Shown here: piece after piece, positions 1-8,129 of the stretch
Numbering within the stretch: position 1 is the stretch's first letter
Layout: every line of letters begins with the position of its first letter
NCBI RefSeq assembly: GCF_900114155.1
Contig: NZ_FOSC01000012.1
Span: forward strand, 1-64,000
Length of the DNA stretch: 64,000 nt
Direction: 5' to 3'
From: Marinobacter persicus
GTDB taxonomy: Bacteria > Pseudomonadota > Gammaproteobacteria > Pseudomonadales > Oleiphilaceae
The notes under the pieces: model-generated
Seen by the model: the letters and a program-made list of their open reading frames with translations, nothing else
The model's database searches: none
What the model was told of the DNA's origin: nothing
Program-made: the position numbers and the translations under genes

Positions 1-127
1 GACGAACGTGGGCTTCGGTGTTTGGAATGGTGTAGAACTGCCCGGAGGGATGAAGGGCGATGTCCAGGTTGGCTTTACCGACATCGACACCGACATTGAC
101 TGGGGTTTGGATTTCCGTGTTGTTCAT
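1..127 (-). CDS. IS110-family transposase, N-terminal part (cut by window edge)
   Basis: Reading left from an ATG at 127 gives a protein that begins MNNTEIQTPVNVGVDVGK and continues ANLDIALHPSG before the window ends. The VGVDVGKANLDIAL stretch is the start of the RuvC-like DEDD domain of IS110-family transposases; its first Asp is the first catalytic acidic residue. About 42 residues are visible and the rest lies outside the window. Whether the complete gene is intact, and whether it is of the IS110 or IS1111 subgroup, cannot be told from here. Confidence 0.8.
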   Translation of the reverse strand, partial: MNNTEIQTPVNVGVDVGKANLDIALHPSGQFYTIPNTEAHVR

Positions 128-774
128 AATAAGCTGACTCTGCCTTGCTATACGGGCTCGAGGCCCCGATGACTGTTCGAGTTATCGCTTGAGAGTCATG
201 CAGCGCTGCACACTTGTTATCGGTCTCTCGGAAGAGGAACCTTGCAGGCATCGAGCTGCTGCATGAAGGCCCCCAGCGGCCACTGGGGGTGGGCCTCAAT
301 TTACCCAAACACGGAAGAAATTATCCATACAAGTAGGCACCAACCTCCCCATTTAAGCCAGCTCGTCGGAACCAAAAGGGGCGCCCCAGCAAAGGTACGA
401 GTGCTATTCATACCCCGCTTCCCTCAGTCTTGACCCGACGAGCGCTGAGAAGCAAGTATCAATTGGTTCAACCGTTGCTGGGTAGGGCATTGAGGGGGGC
501 ATTCGTAAGAGACGTGTTTGAGCAGCTCCGCCCAAACTTCTGCTGCCAAGGGAACTCGTCATTGCTGTCATAGTCGCGTCCATGTGTTTGTTTCCAAAGC
601 CAGTGGAGCAGAGCGTACAAAGGGACACAGGTAAGTTGGAAACGAAAAAACTTGTCTGGGGGTATCAACTTATTCGATACTCGATCAGCGTTCCTTTTTG
701 TCCATTCGATTGCCGTTCCCCCCAACATGCGCACATCAAGCAGTTGAGACGAGCCGGTCATAGGAGATATCAAA
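128..774. other. Non-coding stretch behind the IS110 transposase
   Basis: No convincing gene is present in these roughly 650 bases; the open frames have poor coding character and no family resemblance. A strong hairpin lies at 270-289 (7-bp GC stem CCCCCAG/CTGGGGG with a 6-base loop). The part next to the transposase is presumably the non-coding left end of the IS, which in IS110 elements can encode the bridge RNA. The right limit of the element cannot be placed. The segment from about 400 on is probably host intergenic DNA leading to the LysR gene; a ribosome-binding site (AGGAGA) sits just before 775. Confidence 0.45.
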
Positions 775-1671
775 ATGAAATGGAGCTTGGATCAGCTACG
801 TACATTTATATATGTTGCGGATACGGGCGGTTTTTCGCGGGCAGGAGAACGACTTTTCCTGGCCCAGTCTACGGTCAGCTGGCAAGTGCAGCAGCTTGAA
901 CGTCAGGTTGGCGCGCCGTTGCTTCAACGGAATCCGAATGGCGTCACCCTCACTGAAAAAGGTATGGCCTTCTACCTGAGGGCGCAAAAGGTCGTCACCG
1001 CAAACGATGAAGCTGAGTTGTGGTTGACGCAGAACACCGTTGACCGACAAATCATTCGATTTGCCACCACCGATTGTTATGCAAGTTGTCTACTACCAGG
1101 ACTACTTGAGCATTGGAAATGCCAGTTTCCCAACGTGCAAGTAACTTTGGATTGCAGCTTTAGCACTGGTATCTGGGAGCGTTATAAAAAAGGGGAGTTC
1201 GATATTGCTCTGGCACAGCATTGTCCTTCTGACATTAACGCAGAGCCCATCAGGGTCGAACCGTTAGAATGGGTATGTGCCCGAAAATCGTTAGCTTGGC
1301 AACAAACTACGGTGCCCGTAGCTTTGTTTGAGCACGGCTGCCCTGACAGAGAAGTGATGCTCGGTGCTCTCAAAGGTGCGGGACGTGAGTATCGAGTGGA
1401 ATACGAGACCTACAGTTATGGGGGGCTTGTGGCGGCGGTGGAAAGCGGGGCCGTAGTTTCTGCTCTGCCCAGATCGACAATACCTTCCACACTCAAACGT
1501 CTTGGTAGTCAGCACGGGCTCCCAAGGCTACCATCTTTGAACGTGAATCTAGCAAGCCCAAACAAAAGAAGTAACGCCATATGCGGCCAACTATACGATG
1601 CCGTTATGCGCCACTTAATTGTGGGTAGCCCAAATTTTGCCATTGGTGGCGAGGAAGCAGTCCCAAGCTAG
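775..1671 (+). CDS. LysR-family transcriptional regulator
   Basis: 298 residues, the usual LysR length. The winged helix-turn-helix occupies about residues 4-62 (LDQLRTFIYVADTGGFSRAG, then AQSTVSWQVQQLERQ). The remainder is a periplasmic-binding-protein-like effector domain (about 90-285). The C-terminal part is less GC-rich than the core genes of the window. LysR regulators usually act on a divergent neighbour, but here the upstream side is IS-derived non-coding DNA, so the target may have been lost or lies elsewhere. AGGAGA just upstream supports the start. Confidence 0.85.
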   Translation: MKWSLDQLRTFIYVADTGGFSRAGERLFLAQSTVSWQVQQLERQVGAPLLQRNPNGVTLTEKGMAFYLRAQKVVTANDEAELWLTQNTVDRQIIRFATTDCYASCLLPGLLEHWKCQFPNVQVTLDCSFSTGIWERYKKGEFDIALAQHCPSDINAEPIRVEPLEWVCARKSLAWQQTTVPVALFEHGCPDREVMLGALKGAGREYRVEYETYSYGGLVAAVESGAVVSALPRSTIPSTLKRLGSQHGLPRLPSLNVNLASPNKRSNAICGQLYDAVMRHLIVGSPNFAIGGEEAVPS

Positions 1672-1928
1672 ACGTGCATTATGATCATTCGGTTGCCACG
1701 CAAAAGAGCAATCTCGCACCAACTACCAATCACTGACTAGCTCCTCGACTGTATTAGCGAATGTCGCTTTCCCGGATCACCATCACCGCTTGGGAGGGCA
1801 TTGCCAGATTTCCAGGCGTTATTGAAAGTATCGTTGATGCGCAGCTTGCGCGTGCGACGATCGGGAATAATGCCGTCGCATACAAGGAGTTTGACAATGC
1901 TCCCCGGTGATTTACCGACACCTCTTCA
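1672..1928. other. Intergenic region with a 49-codon orphan frame
   Basis: Between lysR and the xre-azlCD promoter there is one short open frame on the plus strand (1761-1910, 49 residues, starting MSLSRITITAWEGIAR and ending KEFDNAPR). No ribosome-binding site is seen in front of it and it follows directly on an in-frame TAG. It reads like the C-terminal remnant of a lost gene, but I do not recognise the family. Nothing else is seen here. Confidence 0.25.
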
Positions 1929-1973
1929 TTGACATTTCTTTGTTCCTTTTGTAGAACGTTCTGTAAATAGAAC
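1929..1973 (+). promoter_or_regulatory. Promoter of xre-azlCD with two abutting dyad operators
   Basis: TTGACA (1929-1934) and TAGAAC (1952-1957) are spaced by 17 bases, a good sigma-70 promoter. Two dyads of identical design, GTTC-N8-GAAC, lie exactly end to end at 1942-1957 and 1958-1973. The first covers the spacer and the -10 box, the second the start region. That arrangement is what an autorepressor site looks like, and the adjacent XRE regulator is the obvious ligand (inference). Confidence 0.6.
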
Positions 1974-1989
1974 ATTGGAAGTGTTTTAC

Positions 1990-2520
1990 ATGGATCAGCT
2001 TTCTCTCGAAACCCTGGGGCGACACCTTCAGTCCTTGCGGGTGGCTCGCGGATGGTCGCTCTCGGGGCTTGCCGCCGCCGCAGGTGTTGCCAAATCGAAT
2101 CTTTCCCGCCTGGAACAGGGAAACGGGAATCCGACCCTGGATACCATCTGGCGACTGGCGGTTCAGCTTAATGTCCCCTTCGGCAACCTGGTTGCCCCGA
2201 TCCGTGTGCCGGTTGGTGAGGAAGGGGTGCAGGTCCGGCTTGTGGATCAGGGGGGAGACAATCCCCGGGTAGACGCCTACTGGATGTCCTGTGCCCCCAA
2301 CACGACGCGTATGGCGGAGGGGCATACGCCAGGGACGGTGGAGTCTGTTACCGTCATCAGCGGTCAACTGGAAGTCGGTGTCACTGGCCACAGCCAGCAT
2401 TTGCGGGCTGGCGAGAGCCACACCTTCGATGCTGATCAGCCACACTTATATCGTACCCGGGAAGCCTGGGCCACCTTACTGGTCACCATCGTGTATCAAA
2501 AAGAAGGTGAGGAATTATGA
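1990..2520 (+). CDS. XRE-family regulator with C-terminal cupin domain
   Basis: About 176 residues. The N-terminal helix-turn-helix (about 4-62) contains TLGRHLQSLRVARGWSLSGL and SNLSRLEQGNGNPTLDTIWR. A small cupin barrel (about 95-165) follows, with ISGQLEVGV and LRAGESHTFDADQPHLYR, the usual small-ligand sensing arrangement. A frame-compatible TTG lies at 1975, but GGAAG at 1977-1981 is ideally placed for the ATG at 1990, so that start is preferred. The stop overlaps the azlC start (ATGA), so the three genes form an operon and this protein probably controls amino-acid export. Confidence 0.88.
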   Translation: MDQLSLETLGRHLQSLRVARGWSLSGLAAAAGVAKSNLSRLEQGNGNPTLDTIWRLAVQLNVPFGNLVAPIRVPVGEEGVQVRLVDQGGDNPRVDAYWMSCAPNTTRMAEGHTPGTVESVTVISGQLEVGVTGHSQHLRAGESHTFDADQPHLYRTREAWATLLVTIVYQKEGEEL

Positions 2521-3236
2521 GTGTTCAGGTAGTCAGCGCGGGCGGGCGCGCCTGGTTGAGAGGGGTACGGGATGCGATTCCGCTGCTGGGTGGATACATT
2601 CCGGTAGCAATTTCATTTGGCCTGATCGCCAATCAGGCTGGTTTTAGCAGTTGGGAAGCCATCATCATCTCCCTGGTCATCTATGCGGGTGCCTCCCAGT
2701 TCCTGTTTGTTGGCATGGTGGCCTCGGGAGCCCCCTTGTGGCTTGTGGTTGTGATGACGCTGCTGATCAATGCCCGGCATATGGTGTATGCGCCGAACCT
2801 GGCGCCCTGGCTCACCGGGAACCGGTGGTGGTTCTGGTTGATGCACGGGCTGACAGATCAGGTCTTTGCCCTGGCGCACACCCGCCTGCCGGCGTTGCCA
2901 TCCTCGGAACGCTTGGGGTGGTTCACTGGCGCCATGTTGCTTGCCTGGTTCAGTTGGGTAGGGGGCACGGCCCTGGGAGCTTTTGCGGGGCAGGAGCTGA
3001 CCGGGCGCTGGCCATTGCTGAATGACGTTATGCCCTTCGCGCTACCGGCTCTGTTTGTGGTGCTGTTGGCCCCGAGATTCACTTCCTGGTTATGGGCTGC
3101 AGCGCTGGGGTGTGCCATTGTCGTAGCGTTGTTGTTCGCGGCTAATGGCCTGCCCAATATGGCGATACCGGTTGCGGCGCTTCTGGGCGCTGCGGTGTTC
3201 TTTGTGATGCAATCCAATACACGGGCGGAGGTTTAA
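2517..3236 (+). CDS. azlC: AzlC, large subunit of branched-chain amino acid exporter
   Basis: 239 residues, typical for AzlC, with several membrane segments. Family signatures are GYIPVAISFGLIANQAGFS near the N terminus and IYAGASQFLFVGMVA followed by LLINARHMVYAPNLAPWL. With the small AzlD partner it exports branched-chain amino acids or analogues through the inner membrane. It overlaps the regulator stop by 4 bases and is followed after 3 bases by azlD, so the stoichiometric pair is translationally coupled. Confidence 0.92.
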   Translation: MSVQVVSAGGRAWLRGVRDAIPLLGGYIPVAISFGLIANQAGFSSWEAIIISLVIYAGASQFLFVGMVASGAPLWLVVVMTLLINARHMVYAPNLAPWLTGNRWWFWLMHGLTDQVFALAHTRLPALPSSERLGWFTGAMLLAWFSWVGGTALGAFAGQELTGRWPLLNDVMPFALPALFVVLLAPRFTSWLWAAALGCAIVVALLFAANGLPNMAIPVAALLGAAVFFVMQSNTRAEV

Positions 3237-3239
3237 CGC

Positions 3240-3587
3240 ATGGCTGGTGAGCTGTGGGTTGCGGTGATGGTTGCCGCAGCGGGTACATTCTTAATGCGTT
3301 TGTTACCACTGGTGTGGATGCAGAGGCGTCTGGCCCGGGAAGACAGTCAGGGCGCTACAGCGGCCATGCCCAAGTGGCTCGGGGTGCTCGGCCCGGTGAT
3401 GATCGCGGCCATGCTGGGGGCTTCGCTGGTTCCCGTAGCCGGCACCCTGAATGCCTGGGTTGCAACGGCTGTTGGGGGATGCGTAACCCTGCTGGTCTGG
3501 TGGAAAACAAAGTCCCTGGGATGGCCGGTCGTCTGGGGCGTTGTGGCGTTTGGGGTGGTGCGGTTTCTCAATTTCGTTGTGATTTAA
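3240..3587 (+). CDS. azlD: AzlD, small subunit of branched-chain amino acid exporter
   Basis: 115 residues with about four predicted membrane helices. The start MAGELWVAVMVAAAGTFLMRLLPLVW and the MLGASLVP region are typical of AzlD (AzlD/YgaH small permease family). GGAGG within the end of azlC serves as ribosome-binding site. It is the obligate partner of AzlC. The operon appears to end here; panB follows after 22 bases with its own strong ribosome-binding site, so read-through into panB is possible. Confidence 0.9.
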   Translation: MAGELWVAVMVAAAGTFLMRLLPLVWMQRRLAREDSQGATAAMPKWLGVLGPVMIAAMLGASLVPVAGTLNAWVATAVGGCVTLLVWWKTKSLGWPVVWGVVAFGVVRFLNFVVI

Positions 3588-3609
3588 CTGATCAAGGATA
3601 GGAGTGAAT

Positions 3610-4440
3610 ATGAGTACTCATACTTCCAGCCAGAAGATAACAACCTCTAAGATTCAGGCCATGAAAGGACGAGGCAGCATCGTTTCTCTCACTGCATACA
3701 CGAAGCCCATGGCAGAACTCATGGACCCTTTTGTCGATCTGATCATCGTCGGGGATTCCACAGGGATGGTGGCTTACGGATACGATTCTACGTTGCCCGT
3801 TACTCTGGATATGATGATTAACCATGGTGCAGCAGTGGTGCGTGGCAGCCAGAAAGCCTGTGTCGTTATCGATATGCCCTATGGCTCGTATCAAGAAAGC
3901 AAGGAGCTGGCTTTCCGAAACGCGGCGCGCTTACTGACGGAAACTGGTGCTCAGGGCATCAAGGTTGAAGGTGGGTTAGAGCTTGTTGAAACGGTGGAGT
4001 TCCTGGTCAGTCGTGGTATACCGGTAATGCCACATATTGGCTTGCGTCCTCAGCATGCAAACACTATGGGCGGATTTAAGGCCCAGGGCAGAGATGAGGC
4101 TGCAGCCAAACGGTTGGTTGAAGAAGCACAGGCTTTTGAGTCTGTTGGCGCTTTCTCAGTCTTAATTGAAGGGGTATTTGAAGCCGCCGCGCGGCGTGTT
4201 ACGCAATCTTTAGCCATTCCTACCATTGGTATTGGCGCGTCTCCCGAGTGTGATGGCCAAGTGCTGGTAACGGAGGATATTCTGGGCTTGTTTACTGACT
4301 ACACGCCGAAATTTGCCAAAAAGTACGTCGATCTGAGCGCTCAAATAAAGGATGTGTTTGCTCTGTATGAGAGAGAGGTCAGAGCCGGCGAATTTCCCGC
4401 AGAGGAGCATTGCTTTGGGATTAAGAAGCAACCAACTTAG
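3610..4440 (+). CDS. panB: 3-methyl-2-oxobutanoate hydroxymethyltransferase (PanB-like)
   Basis: 276 residues. PanB transfers a hydroxymethyl group from methylene-tetrahydrofolate to 2-oxoisovalerate, the first step to pantoate. The metal and catalytic positions are all visible: Asp in LIIVGDSTGM, Asp in VVIDMPYGSY, Lys-x-Glu in GIKVEGG, Glu in SVLIEGVF, and the closing motif TIGIGASPECDGQVLV. An upstream GTG (3604) exists, but AGGAG fits the ATG at 3610. No panC or panD lies nearby and the gene is less GC-rich than core genes, so it may be a second, horizontally acquired copy or a paralogue with another oxoacid substrate. Its substrate is linked to AzlCD cargo (2-oxoisovalerate derives from valine). 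Confidence 0.85.
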   Translation: MSTHTSSQKITTSKIQAMKGRGSIVSLTAYTKPMAELMDPFVDLIIVGDSTGMVAYGYDSTLPVTLDMMINHGAAVVRGSQKACVVIDMPYGSYQESKELAFRNAARLLTETGAQGIKVEGGLELVETVEFLVSRGIPVMPHIGLRPQHANTMGGFKAQGRDEAAAKRLVEEAQAFESVGAFSVLIEGVFEAAARRVTQSLAIPTIGIGASPECDGQVLVTEDILGLFTDYTPKFAKKYVDLSAQIKDVFALYEREVRAGEFPAEEHCFGIKKQPT

Positions 4441-4463
4441 ATTGTCGGGAGGGGCAAGGGGTT

Positions 4464-4889
4464 GTGTGTGAACAAGTGCGAAACAAAGGAAATGAGCCGA
4501 ACCTGGGCAAGCCTGAATACCTCTATCACGGTAGTCGAAAAAAAACCGTTCGGCTAGAGCCAGCTCAGGGCATTGGACATGGTGACGCTGACAACCAATA
4601 CGGTATTTATGCTGTCTCAGAGCGGGATTTAGCTGTTCCGTTTGCAATCACATATTACCCCCTGAGCCCTCGTGCGGTTTTCTCGGTCGACACCTCGCAA
4701 CGCCCACCCCGGATAATGCTGAGGGATACTGAAGTAAGCTGGCATCAGAAGGGGTATATCTATAAGTTGCGATCTGAAACCTTTGAGCAAATAGATGCTC
4801 TCCAGTGGGTTTCGCGAGTTCCTGTAGAGCCTGTGTTGATTGAAGAAATTACCCCTGAGCTCTACCGGGATTGGGTCGTTGATTCCTGA
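4464..4889 (+). CDS. Hypothetical protein, possibly ADP-ribosyltransferase-like
   Basis: 141 residues from a GTG start. I do not recognise a named family. The pattern YLYHGSRKKTVRLEPAQG, then NQYGIYAVSERDLAVPFA, then a late acidic EEITPE resembles the layout of small proteins with an ART-like fold (a YHGS strand, a Tyr-containing second strand, a Glu near the end); this is only a shape resemblance. The last 41 bases overlap the end of the convergent GNAT gene. Base composition is AT-richer than the core genes. Confidence 0.5.
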   Translation: MCEQVRNKGNEPNLGKPEYLYHGSRKKTVRLEPAQGIGHGDADNQYGIYAVSERDLAVPFAITYYPLSPRAVFSVDTSQRPPRIMLRDTEVSWHQKGYIYKLRSETFEQIDALQWVSRVPVEPVLIEEITPELYRDWVVDS

Positions 4890-5430
4890 CAACAGCTAAT
4901 TCATTTCGGACCTGCAGGTGCCAGTCTTCATTCGTCATCCGATAGAGCCGCACAGTCCTATTGTGAAACTCTTGCATAGTGTAGCAGGCGAACCCAGCCT
5001 TCTCAGTTACTCGAACTGAGGCAGCATGGTCTGGCTCTATAATTACCACTACTGACTCACACTGTTTTTGATCGAAGGCATACTGCAGCACGCCTTTAAC
5101 AGCTTCGGTTGCAAGCCCTTGATTCCAGTATCGTCGCGCTAATCGATAACCGAGGTTGATCTCCTCAACCTCTCCGACTAGCTCGGGCCCAATACCACAG
5201 AAGCCAACAAGTTTTCCCGACCTTTTCTCAGTTAATGCCCATGGACCCATACCATGGGATGCGTAACAGTCCTGGCACCAGCCTATAAATTTGCGGGTAG
5301 CTTCTTCATCACAAACCCCTCGAACGGAATACCTCATGACCTCAGGGTCACTCAGTATTTCAGTGAGTGCGGGAATATCTTTATGGGATAGCTGCGTTAC
5401 GATTAGTCTTTTCGTTTGAAACACATACAC
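4849..5430 (-). CDS. GNAT-family N-acetyltransferase (RimJ/RimL-like)
   Basis: 193 residues. The start FQTKRLIVTQLSHKDIPAL and the central INLGYRLARRYWNQGLATEA with VVIIEPDHAASVRVTEKAGF are the acetyl-CoA-binding core of RimJ/RimL-type GNAT enzymes. Substrate is unknown (ribosomal protein N termini, amino acids or an antibiotic are all seen in the family). It starts at GTG with AGG upstream; a second GTG two codons further is possible. It converges with and overlaps the previous gene by 41 bases, which is unusual for ancient neighbours and suggests recent assembly of this stretch. Confidence 0.8.
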   Translation of the reverse strand: MYVFQTKRLIVTQLSHKDIPALTEILSDPEVMRYSVRGVCDEEATRKFIGWCQDCYASHGMGPWALTEKRSGKLVGFCGIGPELVGEVEEINLGYRLARRYWNQGLATEAVKGVLQYAFDQKQCESVVVIIEPDHAASVRVTEKAGFACYTMQEFHNRTVRLYRMTNEDWHLQVRNELAVVRNQRPNPGRAQG

Positions 5431-5467
5431 CGTGTGTACCTATGATTGGAAATTTTAAAACTGGCCC

Positions 5468-5953
5468 TCAGGAACCTTCGAATTCTACCAGTCTTACTGC
5501 AACATTGGCGTGGCGTGCTCCTGATGTACTTTCGTGGTGCGAGCCAAACAAATGGACCCACTGTCCTTTTTCCAGCAATAACTCCCCACTTCCCGAGCTT
5601 TGTCCGCTGCTTGTCGTATGTGTACCCGTATAGTTGAACGAGAACGTGTCGGATGAGTCTTTGATTGGGCTGAATTCATACCCCATGGTGACGTAATCGG
5701 ACGCGACGAAGCCGTTATCTTCAGTAAACACAGCCGTTTTCACAACACTCGACTCCTGCAAAAAATCTGACAGCAATACGGACGGATGACCATTCGGCTT
5801 GACGGCTTCGCATTCGCAGTGCCGGATTTCCAAGACCAAATGCTTGCTGCCAATGTAGGCCTCAGGAGTGGCATTTTCGGCCAGCGTGAAGGCGGGAAGT
5901 ACAGAAAGGCCGGTTAGAAAAAGCGGCAATAAAATTCTTGGCATCATTGGCAT
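5468..5953 (-). CDS. Secreted hypothetical protein
   Basis: About 161 residues. The open frame extends further upstream, but GGAGG stands ahead of the ATG at 5953, and the protein from there begins with a clear signal peptide (MPMMPRILLPLFLTGLSV...FTLA). The mature part carries a CEC pair and a Ser/Thr/Gly-rich stretch (about 115-135). No family is recognised; periplasmic or outer-surface location is inferred. Confidence 0.6.
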   Translation of the reverse strand: MPMMPRILLPLFLTGLSVLPAFTLAENATPEAYIGSKHLVLEIRHCECEAVKPNGHPSVLLSDFLQESSVVKTAVFTEDNGFVASDYVTMGYEFSPIKDSSDTFSFNYTGTHTTSSGQSSGSGELLLEKGQWVHLFGSHHESTSGARHANVAVRLVEFEGS

Positions 5954-6237
5954 AGAACCTCCATCTTGAGATGCTTTAATGTTAAACGAACTGAGTGACG
6001 GTGATGACCATTTGATTCGCATTCCGTTGACGACATTATTACACATGGAGCTACTGTTCGAGGTCGCGCACTTCACCTGCCGTCATACCACAAAACCATT
6101 TGCAGTATAATGAAGTTACTGAGCGGAGCGGCTTTCTAAGTTTTACAGTATGGCAATGACCGATCAGGCTGCCAGATGCCGCTTTACGCGGCTCCTTCGT
6201 CACCATCGTGCTTCGTCAAACAGACTAAGGAGAGCTG

Positions 6238-6918
6238 ATGTTGGATTTAGCTAATGTAGTTCCGTGGGGGCGATCGCTAAAGGAATATCAGGCGATGTTT
6301 GAGCTATCGAATGATGACCTGAACAAGAAAATTCTGGGTTGCGGCGATGGCCCGGCCAGCTTCAATGCTGAGGCGACAGAGGTAGGATGCCAAGTCATCT
6401 CATGTGATCCGGTATATCAATTCAAGGTTGATGAAGTGCGTCACCGAATTGGCGAGGTGTACCCAGAAATCATGGCCAAGATGCAACAGGCCGCAGACAG
6501 TTATGTTTGGGACTCATTCAATAGCGTTGAGCATCTTGGCGAGGTTCGGATGGAAGCTATGTCGCGGTTCCTGTCCGATTTTGATGCTGGTTACCAACAA
6601 GGACGGTATGTGTCGGCGTCATTGCCTATGCTGCGATTCTCTGACTCCAAGTTTGATCTGGCACTCTGTTCTCACTTTCTTTTCCTTTACAGTGATCATT
6701 TAGATCGGGCGGCCCATCTGGCATCAATGCGGGAGTTATGCAGAGTTGCCTCTGAGGTTCGCGTCTTTCCAGTTGTCTCGCTGGACGGAAAAACCTCAAA
6801 GCACCTTGATTCGGTCATGGCGGGACTATCCGCTGACGGAATCGCTGTCTCGTTGCAGCCTGTTAGCTATCGTTTTCAAAAGGGCGCTACTGAGATGTTG
6901 GTGGCAAAATCGGCATAA
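6238..6918 (+). CDS. Class I SAM-dependent methyltransferase-like protein
   Basis: 226 residues, start supported by AAGGAG. The KKILGCGDGPASFNAEAT stretch corresponds to the SAM-binding glycine-rich loop (motif I) and VISCDPVY to the acidic end of the second strand. FDLALCSHFLFLY fits motif IV. The substrate cannot be deduced. The stop lies inside an attC-like site, so the gene looks like an integron-type cassette. Confidence 0.7.
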   Translation: MLDLANVVPWGRSLKEYQAMFELSNDDLNKKILGCGDGPASFNAEATEVGCQVISCDPVYQFKVDEVRHRIGEVYPEIMAKMQQAADSYVWDSFNSVEHLGEVRMEAMSRFLSDFDAGYQQGRYVSASLPMLRFSDSKFDLALCSHFLFLYSDHLDRAAHLASMRELCRVASEVRVFPVVSLDGKTSKHLDSVMAGLSADGIAVSLQPVSYRFQKGATEMLVAKSA

Positions 6919-6980
6919 CCATTGGCTGTTGTCGGACGACCCTACGGGCCACTTCGGCACATTCCAAAGCTAAGTTTTAA
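6913..6980. repeat. attC-like recombination site (degenerate)
   Basis: The stop of the methyltransferase lies in GCATAAC, which fits the RYYYAAC core of integron attC sites. It is followed by TTGGCTGTTGTCGGACG and a right part with CCAAAGCTAAG. The same succession, TGGCTGTTG-CGGACG ... AAAGCCAAG, occurs at 20800-20855 after a PIN-domain gene. The terminal GTTRRRY box is not preserved (GTTTTAA), so the site is probably decayed. No integrase gene is in the window. Confidence 0.5.
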
Positions 6981-7001
6981 ATTTACAGAGTGAGATCTCT
7001 C

Positions 7002-7403
7002 ATGGGGTTGAAGGGAAGCTGTTTGTGTGGCGAGATAAGTTACGAAATCGACTCAGTGGATATGCCAATCGTTCATTGCCATTGTCAGACTTGTCGTAAA
7101 GCCCATGCTGCACCGTTCGCCTCCACTGCGGGAGTAAAGCGCGAGAATTTCCGTTGGCTCAGAGGTAAGCGTTCTATTTCTACGTTCGAATCATCCCCTG
7201 GAAAATTGCGCCATTTTTGCAAACGCTGTGGTTCCCATTTGGTGGCTGAAAGGCCTGCGCAACCCCACGTCATTGTTCGGGTAGCTACTCTGGACTATGA
7301 TCCCGGTTTAAAACCAGAGGCTCATATTTGGGTGTCGCACGACCTGCCATGGCTTGAGTACGATAGGGCCTGTAAGCATAGAGAGTGGCGAGACGACATT
7401 TAA
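7002..7403 (+). CDS. GFA-family protein (glutathione-dependent formaldehyde-activating enzyme-like)
   Basis: 133 residues. Zinc-binding cysteines are visible in GSCLCGEISYEI, HCHCQTCRKAHAAPFAS and FCKRCGSHL, the full GFA/CENP-V set. Family members bind S-hydroxymethylglutathione or similar adducts, but most homologues have no proven activity. A GTG at 6990 would add four residues; the ATG at 7002 has the better upstream purine stretch. It has the character of a single-gene cassette. Confidence 0.82.
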   Translation: MGLKGSCLCGEISYEIDSVDMPIVHCHCQTCRKAHAAPFASTAGVKRENFRWLRGKRSISTFESSPGKLRHFCKRCGSHLVAERPAQPHVIVRVATLDYDPGLKPEAHIWVSHDLPWLEYDRACKHREWRDDI

Positions 7404-7493
7404 CAAATCAATCGAGTTTCCGGCATGAAGGCCTGCCACCGGATGCCCCTGCCGGGGCGGCGCTTATTTGTGACATCAACTGGGAGGGAGCCC

Positions 7494-8039
7494 ATGAATC
7501 AGAGTCTTGCGGATGAGCTGGTCATGATGCTGTTAGAAGACCAGCGATTGTTACAGCGACTCTTCGATTCCGGCGAGTTACCGTCGGATTCCTACCATCC
7601 CCGACTGAAAGCACTGCACCAGCGCAACGCCTCCCGCCTGAAGGAAATCATCAGGGCTCACTGCTGGCCTGGTATTTCCTTGGTCGGAGAGGAAGCCTCC
7701 AAAGCCGCCTGGCTGGTGGCTCAGCATTCGGTGTCCGAGGCCGGGTTCATGGCGGAATGCGTTCACTTGCTGGAGGAAGCCGTTGCGAAAGACGACGCCG
7801 AGGGTTGGCAGTTGGCGTTTCTTCAGGATCGGGTGCGGACGTTAGCCGGCGAGCCACAATATTACGGCACCCAGTTTGATGTTGATGAAAACGGGTGGCC
7901 AACACCGTTTCCCATCAAGGATCCCGCCTCGGTTAATGAGCGCCGTGCGCAACTTGGACTTGATTCCCTGGAGGAGCGTTTAGGACAAATGACTGAGCAG
8001 GAACGGAAGCGACGTGCCAACAGCCAGCACGCCAGTTAA
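7494..8039 (+). CDS. DUF6624-like hypothetical protein
   Basis: 181 residues. The ATG at 7494 is chosen because GGGAGGGAG stands just before it. The sequence WPGISLVGEEASKAAWLVAQHS, followed by CVHLLEEAVAKDDA and FLQDRVRTLAGEPQYYGTQF, is characteristic of the DUF6624 family: a helical domain with conserved His and a PQxYGTQ motif. Function is unknown. The leader 7404-7493 starts with TTTAACAA, another attC-like left core, and contains a GCCCC/GGGGC hairpin. Confidence 0.65.
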   Translation: MNQSLADELVMMLLEDQRLLQRLFDSGELPSDSYHPRLKALHQRNASRLKEIIRAHCWPGISLVGEEASKAAWLVAQHSVSEAGFMAECVHLLEEAVAKDDAEGWQLAFLQDRVRTLAGEPQYYGTQFDVDENGWPTPFPIKDPASVNERRAQLGLDSLEERLGQMTEQERKRRANSQHAS

Positions 8040-8129
8040 CCAAGCGCGGCACTTGGTCGCCTTCGTCTCCATTTTGCTGCGTCGCGCTCGCCGGAACACT
8101 TTTTGCGCCTGTTCGAGGTTAGAAGCTGA

